From Tenacibaculum ovolyticum DSM 18103 (GTDB taxonomy: Bacteria > Bacteroidota > Bacteroidia > Flavobacteriales > Flavobacteriaceae), in contig NZ_AUMF01000008.1 in assembly GCF_000430545.1 (NCBI RefSeq), positions 229,995-293,994 on the forward strand: a DNA stretch of 64,000 nt, read 5' to 3'. Positions 52,445-61,487 of this stretch are shown piece after piece. The notes under the pieces were generated by a model that saw only the letters and a program-made list of their open reading frames with translations, made no database searches and had not been told where the DNA came from. The translations under genes were made by a program, and so were the position numbers. Position 1 is the first letter of the stretch. Each line of letters starts with the position of its first letter.

Positions 52445-54745
52445 ATGAAATCATCTAATAATTTTCTTGCTGTTATAATTATCTTATTTACTGTTTATTG
52501 GAGTTTTAGTGATATAACACCAACACTTATACCTGATGACAAGGAATTAAAACCTACAGATTTCTCAATAAATAATGCGCTTTATCATTTAAAAAATATA
52601 TCAAAAAAAGCACATCATACAGGTTCTCCTGAACACAAATTAGTTCAATATTATATTATTAATGAATTAAAAAAACTAGGATTAACTGCCGAAGTTCAAC
52701 AAAAAACAGCAATAAATAAAAAGTGGAGAGCAAGTACAACAACCGAAAATATTGTTGCTAAAATTAAAGGAACAGAAAAAGGAAAATCGTTATTACTACT
52801 AACACATTACGATTCAAACCCACATTCATCATTAGGTGCAAGTGATGCAGGTTCGGGCGTTGTAACAATTCTTGAAGGACTTCGCGCTTTTTTAGCCAAA
52901 AATGCTCAACCAAAAAACGATATTATTATTCTTTTTTCTGACGCAGAAGAATTAGGCTTATTGGGTGCTCAGGCTTTTGTTGAAAATCACCCTTTTGCAA
53001 AAAATATTGGATTGGTATTAAATTTTGAAGCTAGAGGAAGTGGTGGTGCTAGTTATATGTTGATGGAAACAAACGGAAAGAACAAAAAAATACTAACAGA
53101 GTTTTTAAATTCAAAACCAAACTATCCAGCTGCCAACTCCTTAATGTACAGTATTTATAAAAAACTACCTAACGATACTGATTTAACAGTATTTAGAGAA
53201 AACGGAAATATAAACGGTTTTAATTTCGCTTTTATTGATGATCATTTCGATTACCATACCGTTCAAGATTCTTATGAGAGACTTAATAGAGAAACATTAC
53301 AACATCAAGCAGAATACTTCACGACTTCTATCAACTATTTTGCAAATTCAAATTTAAACGACACAAATAGTAATGAAGATTATATCTACGTTAATTTTCC
53401 TTTTACAAAACTTTTAATTTATCCCTTTTCATGGGTTTTACCTATGTTTATTCTAGCATTAGTAATTTTCTTAGCATTATTATATCTGGGTATTAAAAAT
53501 GAAAAATTAACATTAAGTGGATTACTAAAAGGGTTTATTCCTTACTTTATATCTATTACTCTTTGTGTAGGTCTTTCATACGGATTATGGAAATTAATTT
53601 TATTAATTCACCCTGAATATACCGACATTTTACATGGTTTTACCTACAATGGATATCAATACATTATTGCATTTATCTTCTTAAATAGTTGGATTTTATT
53701 TAAAATTTATAATAAATTTAATACTAAAAAAACTGCTGATCTTTATATCGCACCCATTTTTACAGGGCTTGTTTTAAACTATTTTATTATGCAATATATG
53801 CCTGGTGCAGGATTCTTTATAATTCCTATATATGCTTGCTTAATAATTTTAGCAATTTTAATTTTTATGGATCTTAGAAATCGATCTAGGGCTACATTAT
53901 TTGCTATAATTTCTATACCAACGATATATATGATTTCACCTATGTTACAATTATTTCCTGTTGCTTTAGGCTTAAAAATATTATTCGTTTCCGCTTTTTT
54001 ACTTACACTAATATTTGGCTTTACCCTACCTGTTTTTCATCAACAAAAAAAGAAAAATGGTTGGCAAGTAATTGCTGGATTTGTTTCAATTGTATTTTTC
54101 GGACTTGCAACTTTTAATAGTGGTTATTCTATTGATAAAAGAAAACCTAACAGCATTGTTTTTATACAAAACTCAGATACTGATACTTCTTATTGGGCTA
54201 CTTATAATAAAAAACTAGATGGTTTTACTAAGCAAGTTTTTAAAAATGATTATTTAGAGGGAACAATCCCTTTTATTGAAGGAAAAAGTAAATACAATAC
54301 AGGCTTTAGTTATCATAAAAAAGCAGAAAATAAAAACTTCCCTATTTCTAACATAACTATTAATAAGGATACCATTATTAATAATGAAAGAGAGTTAAAT
54401 TTTACAATAACTCCTACTCGCAAAATAAATAGGTATGAATTTAATAACAATTCAATTCTTAAATTAAAAAACTTAACAATAAATGGTGTTTTTTATGATG
54501 GTGGTAAAGAATTTACAGCCAATAAAGGAACTCTTTTAATTTATCAAATGGCAAACTCTGATAAAAATGTAACCATATCTTTTTCTATTGATAAAAACAT
54601 AAAACCAGATATTACATTAAACGAAATATCTTACGACTTGTTATCTAATAAAAAATTTAATTTAAAACCACGAAGTGAAATTATGATGCCAATGCCTTTT
54701 GTGGTAAATGACGCTATTATTTGCTCAAGAAAAATTAAGTTATAA
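52445..54745 (+). CDS. Membrane-bound M28 family zinc aminopeptidase
   Basis: A 766-aa protein with an N-terminal anchor helix (about 7-21), an M28 peptidase domain (about 40-310) and about eight C-terminal transmembrane helices (about 325-570), then a periplasmic beta domain (about 575-766). Zinc and catalytic residues are His121 (LTHYDS), Asp134 (GASDAGSG), Glu168/Glu169 (SDAEEL), Glu195-region NFEARG and the His of FDYHTVQDS. The layout matches Bacteroidota and eukaryotic Fxna/ERMP1-like peptidases. It probably trims peptides in the periplasm. Confidence 0.9.
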   Translation: MKSSNNFLAVIIILFTVYWSFSDITPTLIPDDKELKPTDFSINNALYHLKNISKKAHHTGSPEHKLVQYYIINELKKLGLTAEVQQKTAINKKWRASTTTENIVAKIKGTEKGKSLLLLTHYDSNPHSSLGASDAGSGVVTILEGLRAFLAKNAQPKNDIIILFSDAEELGLLGAQAFVENHPFAKNIGLVLNFEARGSGGASYMLMETNGKNKKILTEFLNSKPNYPAANSLMYSIYKKLPNDTDLTVFRENGNINGFNFAFIDDHFDYHTVQDSYERLNRETLQHQAEYFTTSINYFANSNLNDTNSNEDYIYVNFPFTKLLIYPFSWVLPMFILALVIFLALLYLGIKNEKLTLSGLLKGFIPYFISITLCVGLSYGLWKLILLIHPEYTDILHGFTYNGYQYIIAFIFLNSWILFKIYNKFNTKKTADLYIAPIFTGLVLNYFIMQYMPGAGFFIIPIYACLIILAILIFMDLRNRSRATLFAIISIPTIYMISPMLQLFPVALGLKILFVSAFLLTLIFGFTLPVFHQQKKKNGWQVIAGFVSIVFFGLATFNSGYSIDKRKPNSIVFIQNSDTDTSYWATYNKKLDGFTKQVFKNDYLEGTIPFIEGKSKYNTGFSYHKKAENKNFPISNITINKDTIINNERELNFTITPTRKINRYEFNNNSILKLKNLTINGVFYDGGKEFTANKGTLLIYQMANSDKNVTISFSIDKNIKPDITLNEISYDLLSNKKFNLKPRSEIMMPMPFVVNDAIICSRKIKL

Positions 54746-54746
54746 C

Positions 54747-54787
54747 AAAAAGAGCCTTTTTCTTCTAGAAGAAAAAGGCTCTTTTTT
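54747..54787. terminator. Bidirectional terminator, 20-bp perfect palindrome
   Basis: Arms 54747-54766 and 54767-54786 are exact complements with a central CTAG (GAGCC/GGCTC near the ends) flanked by A and T runs; it serves the M28 gene and the convergent pyk. Confidence 0.9.
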
Positions 54788-54805
54788 ACATCTTTAAAAA
54801 AGATA

Positions 54806-56233
54806 TTATTCTATATGAGAAACACGTAAAGTGTTTACCATTCCTTTTGCTTTAACAGGCATAGATGATAAATTAATCATAAAATTCCCTGTCTTAACAA
54901 AACCTTTTTCTTTTGCTATTTCATTTATATCTTCAAGCGTATCATCAGTACTTAAATCTCTGTCGTAATAATAAGCTCTAACACCCCATAAAAGATTTAA
55001 CTTACCAAGTATCCTTTTTTCAGAAGAAAAGGCTAAAACGTGTGATTTTGGCCTCCATGCTGAAACTTGGAATGCAGTATATCCACTATTTGTTAATGTT
55101 GTAATAGCTGCAGCATTCATATCATCTGCCATTAAAGCTGCATGATGACAGATTGATTTTGTAACAAATCTATTCGTACGAATATGTGGTGGTGATTGTG
55201 GAACTTTTATTAAATCAGAAAACTCAACACTACCAATAATTTCGGTCATCTTTTTAATAACTCTTAAAGGGTGTTTCCCTACTGATGTTTCTCCTGAAAG
55301 CATTACAGCATCAGCACCATCCATAATTGAATTTGCAACATCGTTTACTTCAGCTCTTGTTGGAACAGCGTTTTCAATCATCGTTTCCATCATTTGAGTT
55401 GCAATAATAACAGGTATTCTTGCTTCTTTAGCCCTTCTAACTAACATCTTCTGAATTAACGGTACGTCTTGCATAGGTACTTCTACCCCTAAATCACCAC
55501 GCGCTACCATTAATCCATCACAATATGGTATTAAAGCATCTATGTTTTCTACTGCTTCTGGTTTTTCAATTTTAGCAATTACAGGAACTCTATATCTTGA
55601 CTTCTGCTTAATTAAATCTCTAAGAATACGTAAGTCTTCAGGTGTTCTTACAAACGATAATGCAATCCAATCAACTTCTTGCTCTAAAGCAAAAGTTGCA
55701 TCTTTTTTGTCTTTATCAGTTAAAGCAGGTAACGATATGTTTGTGTTTGGTAAATTAACTCCTTTCTTAGACTTTAAAGCACCTCCAATAATAACCTTCG
55801 TAACTACTTCTTTATCCTTATCTGTAGAAACTACTTCAAATAATAGTTTACCATCATCTACTAAAATTTGTTCTCCAACTTTAACATCTTTAGGAAAACG
55901 TTTATAAGTCATAAACGCTTTTTCTTTAGTTCCTTCACATTCCTCTGTTGTAAAAACAAAAGCATCACCTGCTTTTACTTCTACTCCTTCCTTCATTATT
56001 CCTACTCTTAATTTTGGTCCTTGTAGGTCAGCTAAAATTGCCACGTTGTAACCTCTTTCCTCATTAATTTCTCTTATTTGTCGAATACGTTCTTTTACAT
56101 CATCATAATCTGCATGAGAAAAATTAACTCTAAAAACATTTACTCCTGCAGCAGCCATATCAGCTAAAATCTCTTTTGTGTTTGTTGCGGGTCCTAATGT
56201 TGCTACAATTTTTGTTTTTTTGTTGTGTGGCAT
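54806..56233 (-). CDS. pyk: Pyruvate kinase
   Basis: A 475-aa pyruvate kinase, the last step of glycolysis making pyruvate and ATP from phosphoenolpyruvate. KTKIVATLGPAT (5-16), the substrate loop RVNFSHADYDDV, the signature IAKIEKPEAVENID (about 219-232) with catalytic Lys, VARGDLGVEVP and MLSGETSVGKHP are present. Length is normal. It lies 3 nt after the IPExxxVDY gene on the same strand, a conserved Bacteroidota pair. Confidence 0.97.
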   Translation of the reverse strand: MPHNKKTKIVATLGPATNTKEILADMAAAGVNVFRVNFSHADYDDVKERIRQIREINEERGYNVAILADLQGPKLRVGIMKEGVEVKAGDAFVFTTEECEGTKEKAFMTYKRFPKDVKVGEQILVDDGKLLFEVVSTDKDKEVVTKVIIGGALKSKKGVNLPNTNISLPALTDKDKKDATFALEQEVDWIALSFVRTPEDLRILRDLIKQKSRYRVPVIAKIEKPEAVENIDALIPYCDGLMVARGDLGVEVPMQDVPLIQKMLVRRAKEARIPVIIATQMMETMIENAVPTRAEVNDVANSIMDGADAVMLSGETSVGKHPLRVIKKMTEIIGSVEFSDLIKVPQSPPHIRTNRFVTKSICHHAALMADDMNAAAITTLTNSGYTAFQVSAWRPKSHVLAFSSEKRILGKLNLLWGVRAYYYDRDLSTDDTLEDINEIAKEKGFVKTGNFMINLSSMPVKAKGMVNTLRVSHIE

Positions 56234-56236
56234 AAT

Positions 56237-56707
56237 TTAAAATATTAAAAAGTCTTTCGACTTTAAAGATTCTACCTCTACTTCGTATGAGGTTATAATT
56301 TGTGGAATTTGATTTATCTTTTCAATTGTCTTTACAATATATTCAAAATCAAAACCTCCTTCTATTTTTAAAAAAAAATCAACTTTCTTTTTCTCTGGTA
56401 TAAGGCAACTTATTGAATCGCTTTCATTAAAAAGGTTTGTTGAAGTTGCTTTAAGGGTTGATTTACACACATTCGCTATTAAGAACCAATCATAATCTAA
56501 TTCTGTATTTGTATATTCATATACAGTATAAGAAGCTTGATTTTTTTTTTGAGTAAAATCTAAATTGTAACTCGCTTTGCTAAATTTTATATGTAAATGC
56601 TTATTTAGCAAATATGCTAATTGATATTCACTAAGTACTGTATGAATAGCTATTAACGCAAAATCATTAGTAGAAAATTCATTAATATTTAATGCATAAG
56701 TAACCAT
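56237..56707 (-). CDS. IPExxxVDY family protein
   Basis: A 156-aa small protein of the family named for its motif; here it is IPEKKKVDF (about 109-117). Function is unknown. It almost always precedes pyk in Flavobacteria, as here with a 3-nt gap, suggesting a link to pyruvate kinase or simple co-expression. There is no signal peptide. Confidence 0.88.
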   Translation of the reverse strand: MVTYALNINEFSTNDFALIAIHTVLSEYQLAYLLNKHLHIKFSKASYNLDFTQKKNQASYTVYEYTNTELDYDWFLIANVCKSTLKATSTNLFNESDSISCLIPEKKKVDFFLKIEGGFDFEYIVKTIEKINQIPQIITSYEVEVESLKSKDFLIF

Positions 56708-56791
56708 AAAAACAACTGTTTGTTTTTTGCTAAATTACTGAATGTATCTAAAATATAATGTAAAATTTACGAAAAGGTTTTCGCATTAATG

Positions 56792-57529
56792 TTAAGAGTT
56801 TTCCATTTGAGTTTGCATAGCATAATATACTCTTTTCGCTGCTATTTCCTCTGCTTTTTTCTTTGAAGTCGATCTTCCTTTACCAATAACATTACCATCG
56901 ATGCTAACCCTTACACTAAAGTGTCTTTTACTCTGGTTTCCAGAATCTTCATATGATTCGAACTTATATTTCCTCTTGTTCTTTTGGCACCATTCAATAA
57001 TATATCCTTTATAACTCGAAATTTTACCTTCTAGTTTCTCTATATTAACATAAGGTAATACAACTTGTTCGTAAATAAATTGATGGCAATAATTGTAACC
57101 TCTATCTAAATAAATGGCTCCAATTAAAGCTTCAAAGATATTTCCGTAAAGATTATTACTAATATGTTCTTTAGCTATATTACTTTTTACAAATCTAATT
57201 AAGTCTAAATCCTTACCTAAAGTATTTAAGTGCTCTCTACTAACCACTTTAGATCGCATTTGAGTTAAATACCCTTCGTCGCCTTCTGGAACTTTCTTAT
57301 ACAAGTATGAAGCCATTACTGACCCTAAAATTGCATCTCCTAAGAACTCTAAACGTTCGTAATTAATCGGATTCCCCTTTTTATCTATTAATTTCAAAGA
57401 CCTATGTGTAAAAGCTTTCTTGTAATGCGAAAGCTTTATAGGTTTAAAATTAAGCAGTTCTTTTAATTCGTAGTAAAAATTCTCGTCCTCTTTATTTTGG
57501 GGTTTAACTATTCTACGAAGAAAATTCAT
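56792..57529 (-). CDS. rnc: Ribonuclease III
   Basis: A 245-aa double-strand-specific endoribonuclease that processes rRNA and mRNA precursors. The RNase III signature is ERLEFLGDA (58-66), with the second acidic cluster in GNIFEALIGAIYLDRG (about 128-143), and a double-stranded RNA-binding domain (about 168-240) with GKGRSTSKKKAEEIAA. It is the third gene of the acpP-fabF-rnc operon, 6 nt after fabF. Confidence 0.95.
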   Translation of the reverse strand: MNFLRRIVKPQNKEDENFYYELKELLNFKPIKLSHYKKAFTHRSLKLIDKKGNPINYERLEFLGDAILGSVMASYLYKKVPEGDEGYLTQMRSKVVSREHLNTLGKDLDLIRFVKSNIAKEHISNNLYGNIFEALIGAIYLDRGYNYCHQFIYEQVVLPYVNIEKLEGKISSYKGYIIEWCQKNKRKYKFESYEDSGNQSKRHFSVRVSIDGNVIGKGRSTSKKKAEEIAAKRVYYAMQTQMENS

Positions 57530-57535
57530 AAAGGA

Positions 57536-58786
57536 TTAATCTAGTTTTCTAAAAGCTACACAAGCGTTATGCCCTCCGAAACCAAATGTATTGCTCATTG
57601 CAACTTTAATTTCTCGTTTTTGAGGTTTGTTTAACGTTAAGTTTAACTCTGGATTAATATTTTCATCAACATTAACATGATTAATTGTTGGAGGAATAAT
57701 ACCATGCTCCATAGCTAAAATAGATGCTATAGATTCTACAGCTCCAGCAGCACCAAGTAAGTGCCCTGTCATAGATTTTGTTGAATTAATATTAATACTC
57801 TTAGCATGGTCTCCAAAAACTTCAGAAATAGCCTTTAACTCAGCTACATCTCCTAATGGTGTAGAGGTACCATGTGTATTAATATGATCTACATCTTCTG
57901 GTTTTAAACCTGCATTTTCAAGACAGTTTTTCATTACAGCAATTACACCTATACCTTCTGGATGTGGTGCTGTCATATGGTAAGCATCTGACGACATACC
58001 TCCACCAATAACTTCTGCATAAATTTTTGCTCCTCTTGCTTTTGCGTGTTCGTATTCTTCTAATACAAGTGCTCCTGCTCCTTCACCTAAAACAAAACCA
58101 TCACGTTCACTATCAAAAGGTTTTGATGCTGATTTATGATTCTCGTTGTTTGTAGAAAGTGCATGCATTGCATTAAATCCGCCAACACCAGCAATTGTAA
58201 CTGCAGCTTCACTACCACCTGTTACGATTACATCACAGTGTCCTAATCGGATATAGTTTAATGCATCAATCATCGCATTTGCAGATGATGCACATGCAGA
58301 TACTGTTGTGTAGTTAGGTCCCATAAATCCATTGTTTATAGAAATCCAACCTGGTGCAATATCAGCAATCATTTTTGGTATAAAAAAAGGGTTAAATCTT
58401 GGTGAACCGTCTCCAGCTCCAAAATTTATAGCTTCGTTTTGAAAAGTTTCTAAACCTCCAATACCAGCTCCCCAAATTACACCTACTCTTAATTTGTTTA
58501 TTTTGTCTAGATCTAATTTCGAATCTGCAATAGCTTCATCTGAAGCAACCACTGCATATTGCGTAAACCTATCCATTTTACGTGCATCTTTCCTATTAAT
58601 GAAATCTGTTACGTTAAAGTTTTTTAACTCACATGCAAAACGAGTTTTGAACTTGGCAGCATCGAAATGCGTTATAGGTGCAGCTCCGCTAACTCCGTTA
58701 ACTAAGCTATTCCAATACTCATCTTTATTATTTCCTATTGGCGTTAATGCGCCAAGTCCAGTTACTACAACTCGCTTTAATTGCAT
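57536..58786 (-). CDS. fabF: 3-oxoacyl-ACP synthase II
   Basis: A 416-aa condensing enzyme of fatty acid elongation that joins malonyl-ACP to acyl-ACP. Catalytic Cys165 (SACASSANAM), His305 (NTHGTSTPLGD) and His342 (MTGHLLGAAGA) are intact. The Lys in SINSTKSMTGH-like context is also present. It starts 6 nt after acpP stops and shares its transcript. Confidence 0.96.
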   Translation of the reverse strand: MQLKRVVVTGLGALTPIGNNKDEYWNSLVNGVSGAAPITHFDAAKFKTRFACELKNFNVTDFINRKDARKMDRFTQYAVVASDEAIADSKLDLDKINKLRVGVIWGAGIGGLETFQNEAINFGAGDGSPRFNPFFIPKMIADIAPGWISINNGFMGPNYTTVSACASSANAMIDALNYIRLGHCDVIVTGGSEAAVTIAGVGGFNAMHALSTNNENHKSASKPFDSERDGFVLGEGAGALVLEEYEHAKARGAKIYAEVIGGGMSSDAYHMTAPHPEGIGVIAVMKNCLENAGLKPEDVDHINTHGTSTPLGDVAELKAISEVFGDHAKSININSTKSMTGHLLGAAGAVESIASILAMEHGIIPPTINHVNVDENINPELNLTLNKPQKREIKVAMSNTFGFGGHNACVAFRKLD

Positions 58787-58792
58787 ATAAAT

Positions 58793-59029
58793 TTATTTTT
58801 TTGCTTCTTCAATATAGCTTACTGCCTGTCCAACAGTTCCAATGTTTTCTGCTTGATCGTCTGGAATTTGGATGTCAAATTCTTTTTCGAATTCCATGAT
58901 TAATTCAACAGTATCTAAAGAATCTGCTCCTAAATCATTTGTGAAGCTCGCTTCTGTTGTTACTTCGTTATCGTCTACTCCTAATTTGTCTACGATAATC
59001 GCTTTTACTCTTGATGCTATGTCTGACAT
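58793..59029 (-). CDS. acpP: Acyl carrier protein
   Basis: A 78-aa acidic four-helix acyl carrier protein. The phosphopantetheine attachment site is Ser37 in [11 protein letters not shown]. It carries the growing acyl chain for FabF and other enzymes and is first in the acpP-fabF-rnc operon, behind a perfect -7 promoter box. Confidence 0.97.
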   Translation of the reverse strand: MSDIASRVKAIIVDKLGVDDNEVTTEASFTNDLGADSLDTVELIMEFEKEFDIQIPDDQAENIGTVGQAVSYIEEAKK

Positions 59030-59060
59030 AATTTATTTATTTTAAAATTTAAAATCGATG

Positions 59061-59068
59061 CAAAAATA
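59061..59068 (-). promoter_or_regulatory. -7 promoter box of the acpP operon
   Basis: The minus strand reads TATTTTTG (TANNTTTG match), 31 nt before the acpP ATG. Confidence 0.6.
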
Positions 59069-59206
59069 CAAATCTTACTTATAAATGCTAATTTTTGCTC
59101 AAAAATGTGATGTCTAATGTAAAAAAAAAATGAAACTTTTCCTACAAACACCACCGTTGTTAATAATTATTCTTTTTTTTGTAGTAACAAAACACCTTAA
59201 TAAAAC

Positions 59207-59776
59207 ATGAAACGTATCGTAATTTTTGCTTCAGGTTCTGGTACCAATGCCGAAAATATTATAAAATACTTTCAATCTACTAAAACTGCTACAGTTACTC
59301 ATGTGCTGTCTAACAATGAACATGCCAAAGTTTTTAATAGGTGTGAACGTCTAGAAATAGAGGCTTCTCTATTTGATAAAGAGAGCTTTACAAAAGATGA
59401 CACTGTTTTAAACTTTCTACAAGTTGAAGCTGACATAATTGTACTTGCTGGTTTTCTATGGCGTATTCCTGCAAAAATAGTTGCAGCCTTTCCTAATAAA
59501 ATTATAAATATTCATCCTGCTTTGCTTCCTAAATATGGCGGAAAAGGAATGTATGGAATGAATGTTCATAGAGCAGTAAAAGAAAATAATGAGGTAGAAA
59601 CCGGTATTACAATTCATTATGTAAATGAGAATTACGACGAAGGTGCTATTATTTTTCAGGCTAAAACTTCACTTACAAGTAACGATTCTTCTGATAATAT
59701 TGCTGAAAAAATTCATATTTTAGAACAAGAACACTTTCCAAAGGTTATTGAAGATGTAATTCTTAAAAATGTCTAA
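59207..59776 (+). CDS. purN: Phosphoribosylglycinamide formyltransferase
   Basis: A 189-aa GAR transformylase for purine synthesis, using 10-formyltetrahydrofolate. The N-terminal FASGSGTNAENI (7-18) binds the phosphate; Asn101, His103 (NIHPALLPKYGGKGMYG) and Asp144 are the catalytic triad positions. Length is normal. Its end overlaps the next gene by 8 nt. Confidence 0.95.
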   Translation: MKRIVIFASGSGTNAENIIKYFQSTKTATVTHVLSNNEHAKVFNRCERLEIEASLFDKESFTKDDTVLNFLQVEADIIVLAGFLWRIPAKIVAAFPNKIINIHPALLPKYGGKGMYGMNVHRAVKENNEVETGITIHYVNENYDEGAIIFQAKTSLTSNDSSDNIAEKIHILEQEHFPKVIEDVILKNV

Positions 59777-60404
59777 AAAAAAATATTACGTTGTTTGGAA
59801 CGGTAAAAAAACAGGGATATTCACTTCTTGGAATGTTTGTAAAAAGCAAATAACAGGATATGAAGGTGCGCAATACAAAGCTTTTATAGATAAAAAAGAA
59901 GCTGAACTTGCCTTTACAAAGAGTTACAATGACTATAAAGGGAAAGACACCAAAAAAGTTACCTTATCTGCCAAAGAAAAAGCAGCCTATGGAACTCCAC
60001 TTTTAGAAACAATCTCTGTTGATGCTGCTTGTGCTGGAAACCCTGGTGTAATGGAATACCGTGGTGTTTTAACTAAAAGCAAAAAAGAAATTTTTAGAAT
60101 GGGTCCTTATAAAAAAGGAACTAATAATATTGGTGAATTTTTAGCTCTTGTGCACGGGATAGCATTGTTAAAAAACAAAAAAATGGATACCTACCCTATA
60201 TATTCTGATTCTAGAATAGCTATGAGTTGGATTAAAAAGAAACAATGTAGAACCAATATAACTTTTGATGCTAGCAACAAAGATGTTTTGACTCTAATAA
60301 AGCGTGCTGAAAAATGGTTAAAAGAGAACTCTTTTAACAATCCAATATTAAAATGGGAAACAAAGGCCTGGGGAGAAATCCCTGCAGATTTTGGTAGAAA
60401 ATAA
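59769..60404 (+). CDS. Ribonuclease H with N-terminal viroplasmin-type domain
   Basis: A 211-aa RNase H1-type enzyme that cuts RNA in RNA-DNA hybrids. An N-terminal hybrid-binding domain (PF01693-like; about 5-50, YYVVWNGKKTGIFTSWNVCK) is joined to a catalytic RNase H domain (about 80-211) with acidic residues Asp85 (SVDAACAGNPG), Glu123 (NNIGEFLAL) and Asp147 (YSDSR). This arrangement is common in Bacteroidota. It overlaps purN by 8 nt, so the two are co-translated. Confidence 0.92.
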   Translation: MSKKKYYVVWNGKKTGIFTSWNVCKKQITGYEGAQYKAFIDKKEAELAFTKSYNDYKGKDTKKVTLSAKEKAAYGTPLLETISVDAACAGNPGVMEYRGVLTKSKKEIFRMGPYKKGTNNIGEFLALVHGIALLKNKKMDTYPIYSDSRIAMSWIKKKQCRTNITFDASNKDVLTLIKRAEKWLKENSFNNPILKWETKAWGEIPADFGRK

Positions 60405-60406
60405 AA

Positions 60407-60428
60407 AACCGAGTAAGAATACTCGGTT
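60407..60428 (-). terminator. Terminator of the MORN-like gene
   Basis: AACCGAGTA pairs with TACTCGGTT around AGAA; the T run follows on the minus strand (TTTTTTATTT), fitting the gene at 60450-60797. It also separates that gene from the convergent RNase H gene. Confidence 0.8.
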
Positions 60429-60449
60429 AAAACAACTTTAATTTAAAAA

Positions 60450-60797
60450 CTATTTAATCGCAATTTGCGTTTCTTCTTTCCAAGTTTGAACACTTGCTAT
60501 AGAATTATCTTTATATGATATTTCTTTTAAGCCATCTTCCTTCCAGATAAACCATTTACCTACCTTTTTTCCAGATTTATAATGCGCTATAGTATTTTTG
60601 TTACCATTCACATCAAAAGACGTCCATGTTCCCGTTAATTTCTTATCCTTGAAAAAACCTTGCTCTTTAACTTTACCATCTTCATAGAAATAAGTAGCTT
60701 TTACTAAATCTCCTTCCTTTTCAAATTTCGGTGCTGTTTTTTGAGCTTGCAATAATGATACTGATAAAATACAAACAGCTATTATTAATTTTTTCAT
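60450..60797 (-). CDS. Exported MORN-like repeat protein (YwqK-like)
   Basis: A 115-aa exported protein with a signal peptide (1-18, ending LLQAQ) and three MORN-like repeats (about 35-105): YFYEDGKVKEQGFFKDKKLTG, then TWTSFDVNGNKNTIAHYKSGKKVG and KWFIWKEDGLKEISYKDN-type units. Automated annotation often calls similar proteins toxin-antitoxin YwqK antitoxins, but nothing here supports a toxin partner. A perfect promoter box lies upstream. Function unknown; MORN repeats bind lipids or cell-wall partners in some proteins. Confidence 0.8.
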   Translation of the reverse strand: MKKLIIAVCILSVSLLQAQKTAPKFEKEGDLVKATYFYEDGKVKEQGFFKDKKLTGTWTSFDVNGNKNTIAHYKSGKKVGKWFIWKEDGLKEISYKDNSIASVQTWKEETQIAIK

Positions 60798-60826
60798 ATT
60801 TTAAATTTTTGTGGATTAATACTATT

Positions 60827-60834
60827 CAAATATA
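60827..60834 (-). promoter_or_regulatory. -7 promoter box of the MORN-like gene
   Basis: The minus strand reads TATATTTG (TANNTTTG match), 29 nt before the ATG. Confidence 0.6.
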
Positions 60835-60966
60835 GTTAAAATTTTACACAAAACAAACATTTACATAACATTAAATTAACATTGAGGTCTATTTAGAGCT
60901 TTTTAAAGAAAAAATCAGCACAAAAATCATTATATTTACGATGTATTAATCATTAAAAAAATTATT

Positions 60967-61167
60967 ATGGCTATAATGAAAGTTATTGAAGTACTGTCTA
61001 ATTCTGAAAAAAGTTGGGAAGACGCTACAAAAAAAGCAGTAAAGCAAGCTTCTAAATCTGTAAAAAACATTAAATCTGTATTTGTACAATCACAGAGTGC
61101 TGTTGTAAATGAAGATGAAGTTACCGAATTTAGAGTAAACTTAAAGATTACTTTTGAAGTAAAGTAA
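60967..61167 (+). CDS. Dodecin
   Basis: A 66-aa dodecin, a small flavin-binding or sequestering protein that forms a hollow dodecamer in the cytoplasm. MKVIEVLSNSEKSWEDATKKAV (4-25, given in part) and the C-terminal FRVNLKITFEVK are characteristic strands. The tryptophan at position 17 is in the flavin-stacking position of the family. It is monocistronic with its own terminator. Confidence 0.93.
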   Translation: MAIMKVIEVLSNSEKSWEDATKKAVKQASKSVKNIKSVFVQSQSAVVNEDEVTEFRVNLKITFEVK

Positions 61168-61190
61168 CTACATAATAATTAACTACTATT

Positions 61191-61223
61191 AAAGCGGTTT
61201 TGTAAAAGCAAAGCCGCTTTTTT
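61191..61223 (+). terminator. Dodecin terminator
   Basis: AAAGCGGTTTTGT (61191-61203) pairs with GCAAAGCCGCTTT (61208-61220) including two G-U wobbles, loop AAAA, then a T run. Confidence 0.85.
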
Positions 61224-61429
61224 ATTTAACCTTATTTGAATCTAAAATATATAATTTTTCTTCCTCTATCTACCTCACTTACAAAGTACCACAGTCAAGT
61301 AAGTTCAAATGATAAAAGATATTAAAAAGTAAGTTAGTATAATTTGAGTAAAAGCAATTAACAAGAAAATTTATCTTGTCTTTTCAGTAAAAAAGCAAAA
61401 ATAAAGGTGAATAAAAAAAGGTAAACCAG

Positions 61430-61437
61430 TAAGTTTG
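61430..61437 (+). promoter_or_regulatory. -7 promoter box of the large Ig-like protein gene
   Basis: TAAGTTTG matches TANNTTTG, 50 nt before the ATG at 61488, giving a leader of about 45 nt that contains the 61445-61466 palindrome. Confidence 0.5.
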
Positions 61438-61487
61438 TTAGTACACATATTTTAGTATAAATATGTATTGTTATTTAAATAAAAGCT

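Larger units (their letters stand above)
61168..61487. other. Intergenic region before the large Ig-like protein
   Basis: No coding frame in 320 bp. It holds the dodecin terminator, a weak stem ACAAGA/TCTTGT (61361-61379) followed by CTTTTC, a promoter box (61430-61437) and an 8-bp-arm palindrome ACATATTT/AAATATGT (61445-61466). Confidence 0.75.

Noticed and set aside
55542..55907. 121-codon plus-strand frame inside pyk
   Set aside because: Antisense shadow of pyruvate kinase; low complexity Ser/Leu product.
60450..60797. Toxin-antitoxin function for the MORN-like protein
   Set aside because: It has a signal peptide and no partner gene; the antitoxin label given to similar proteins is not supported here.
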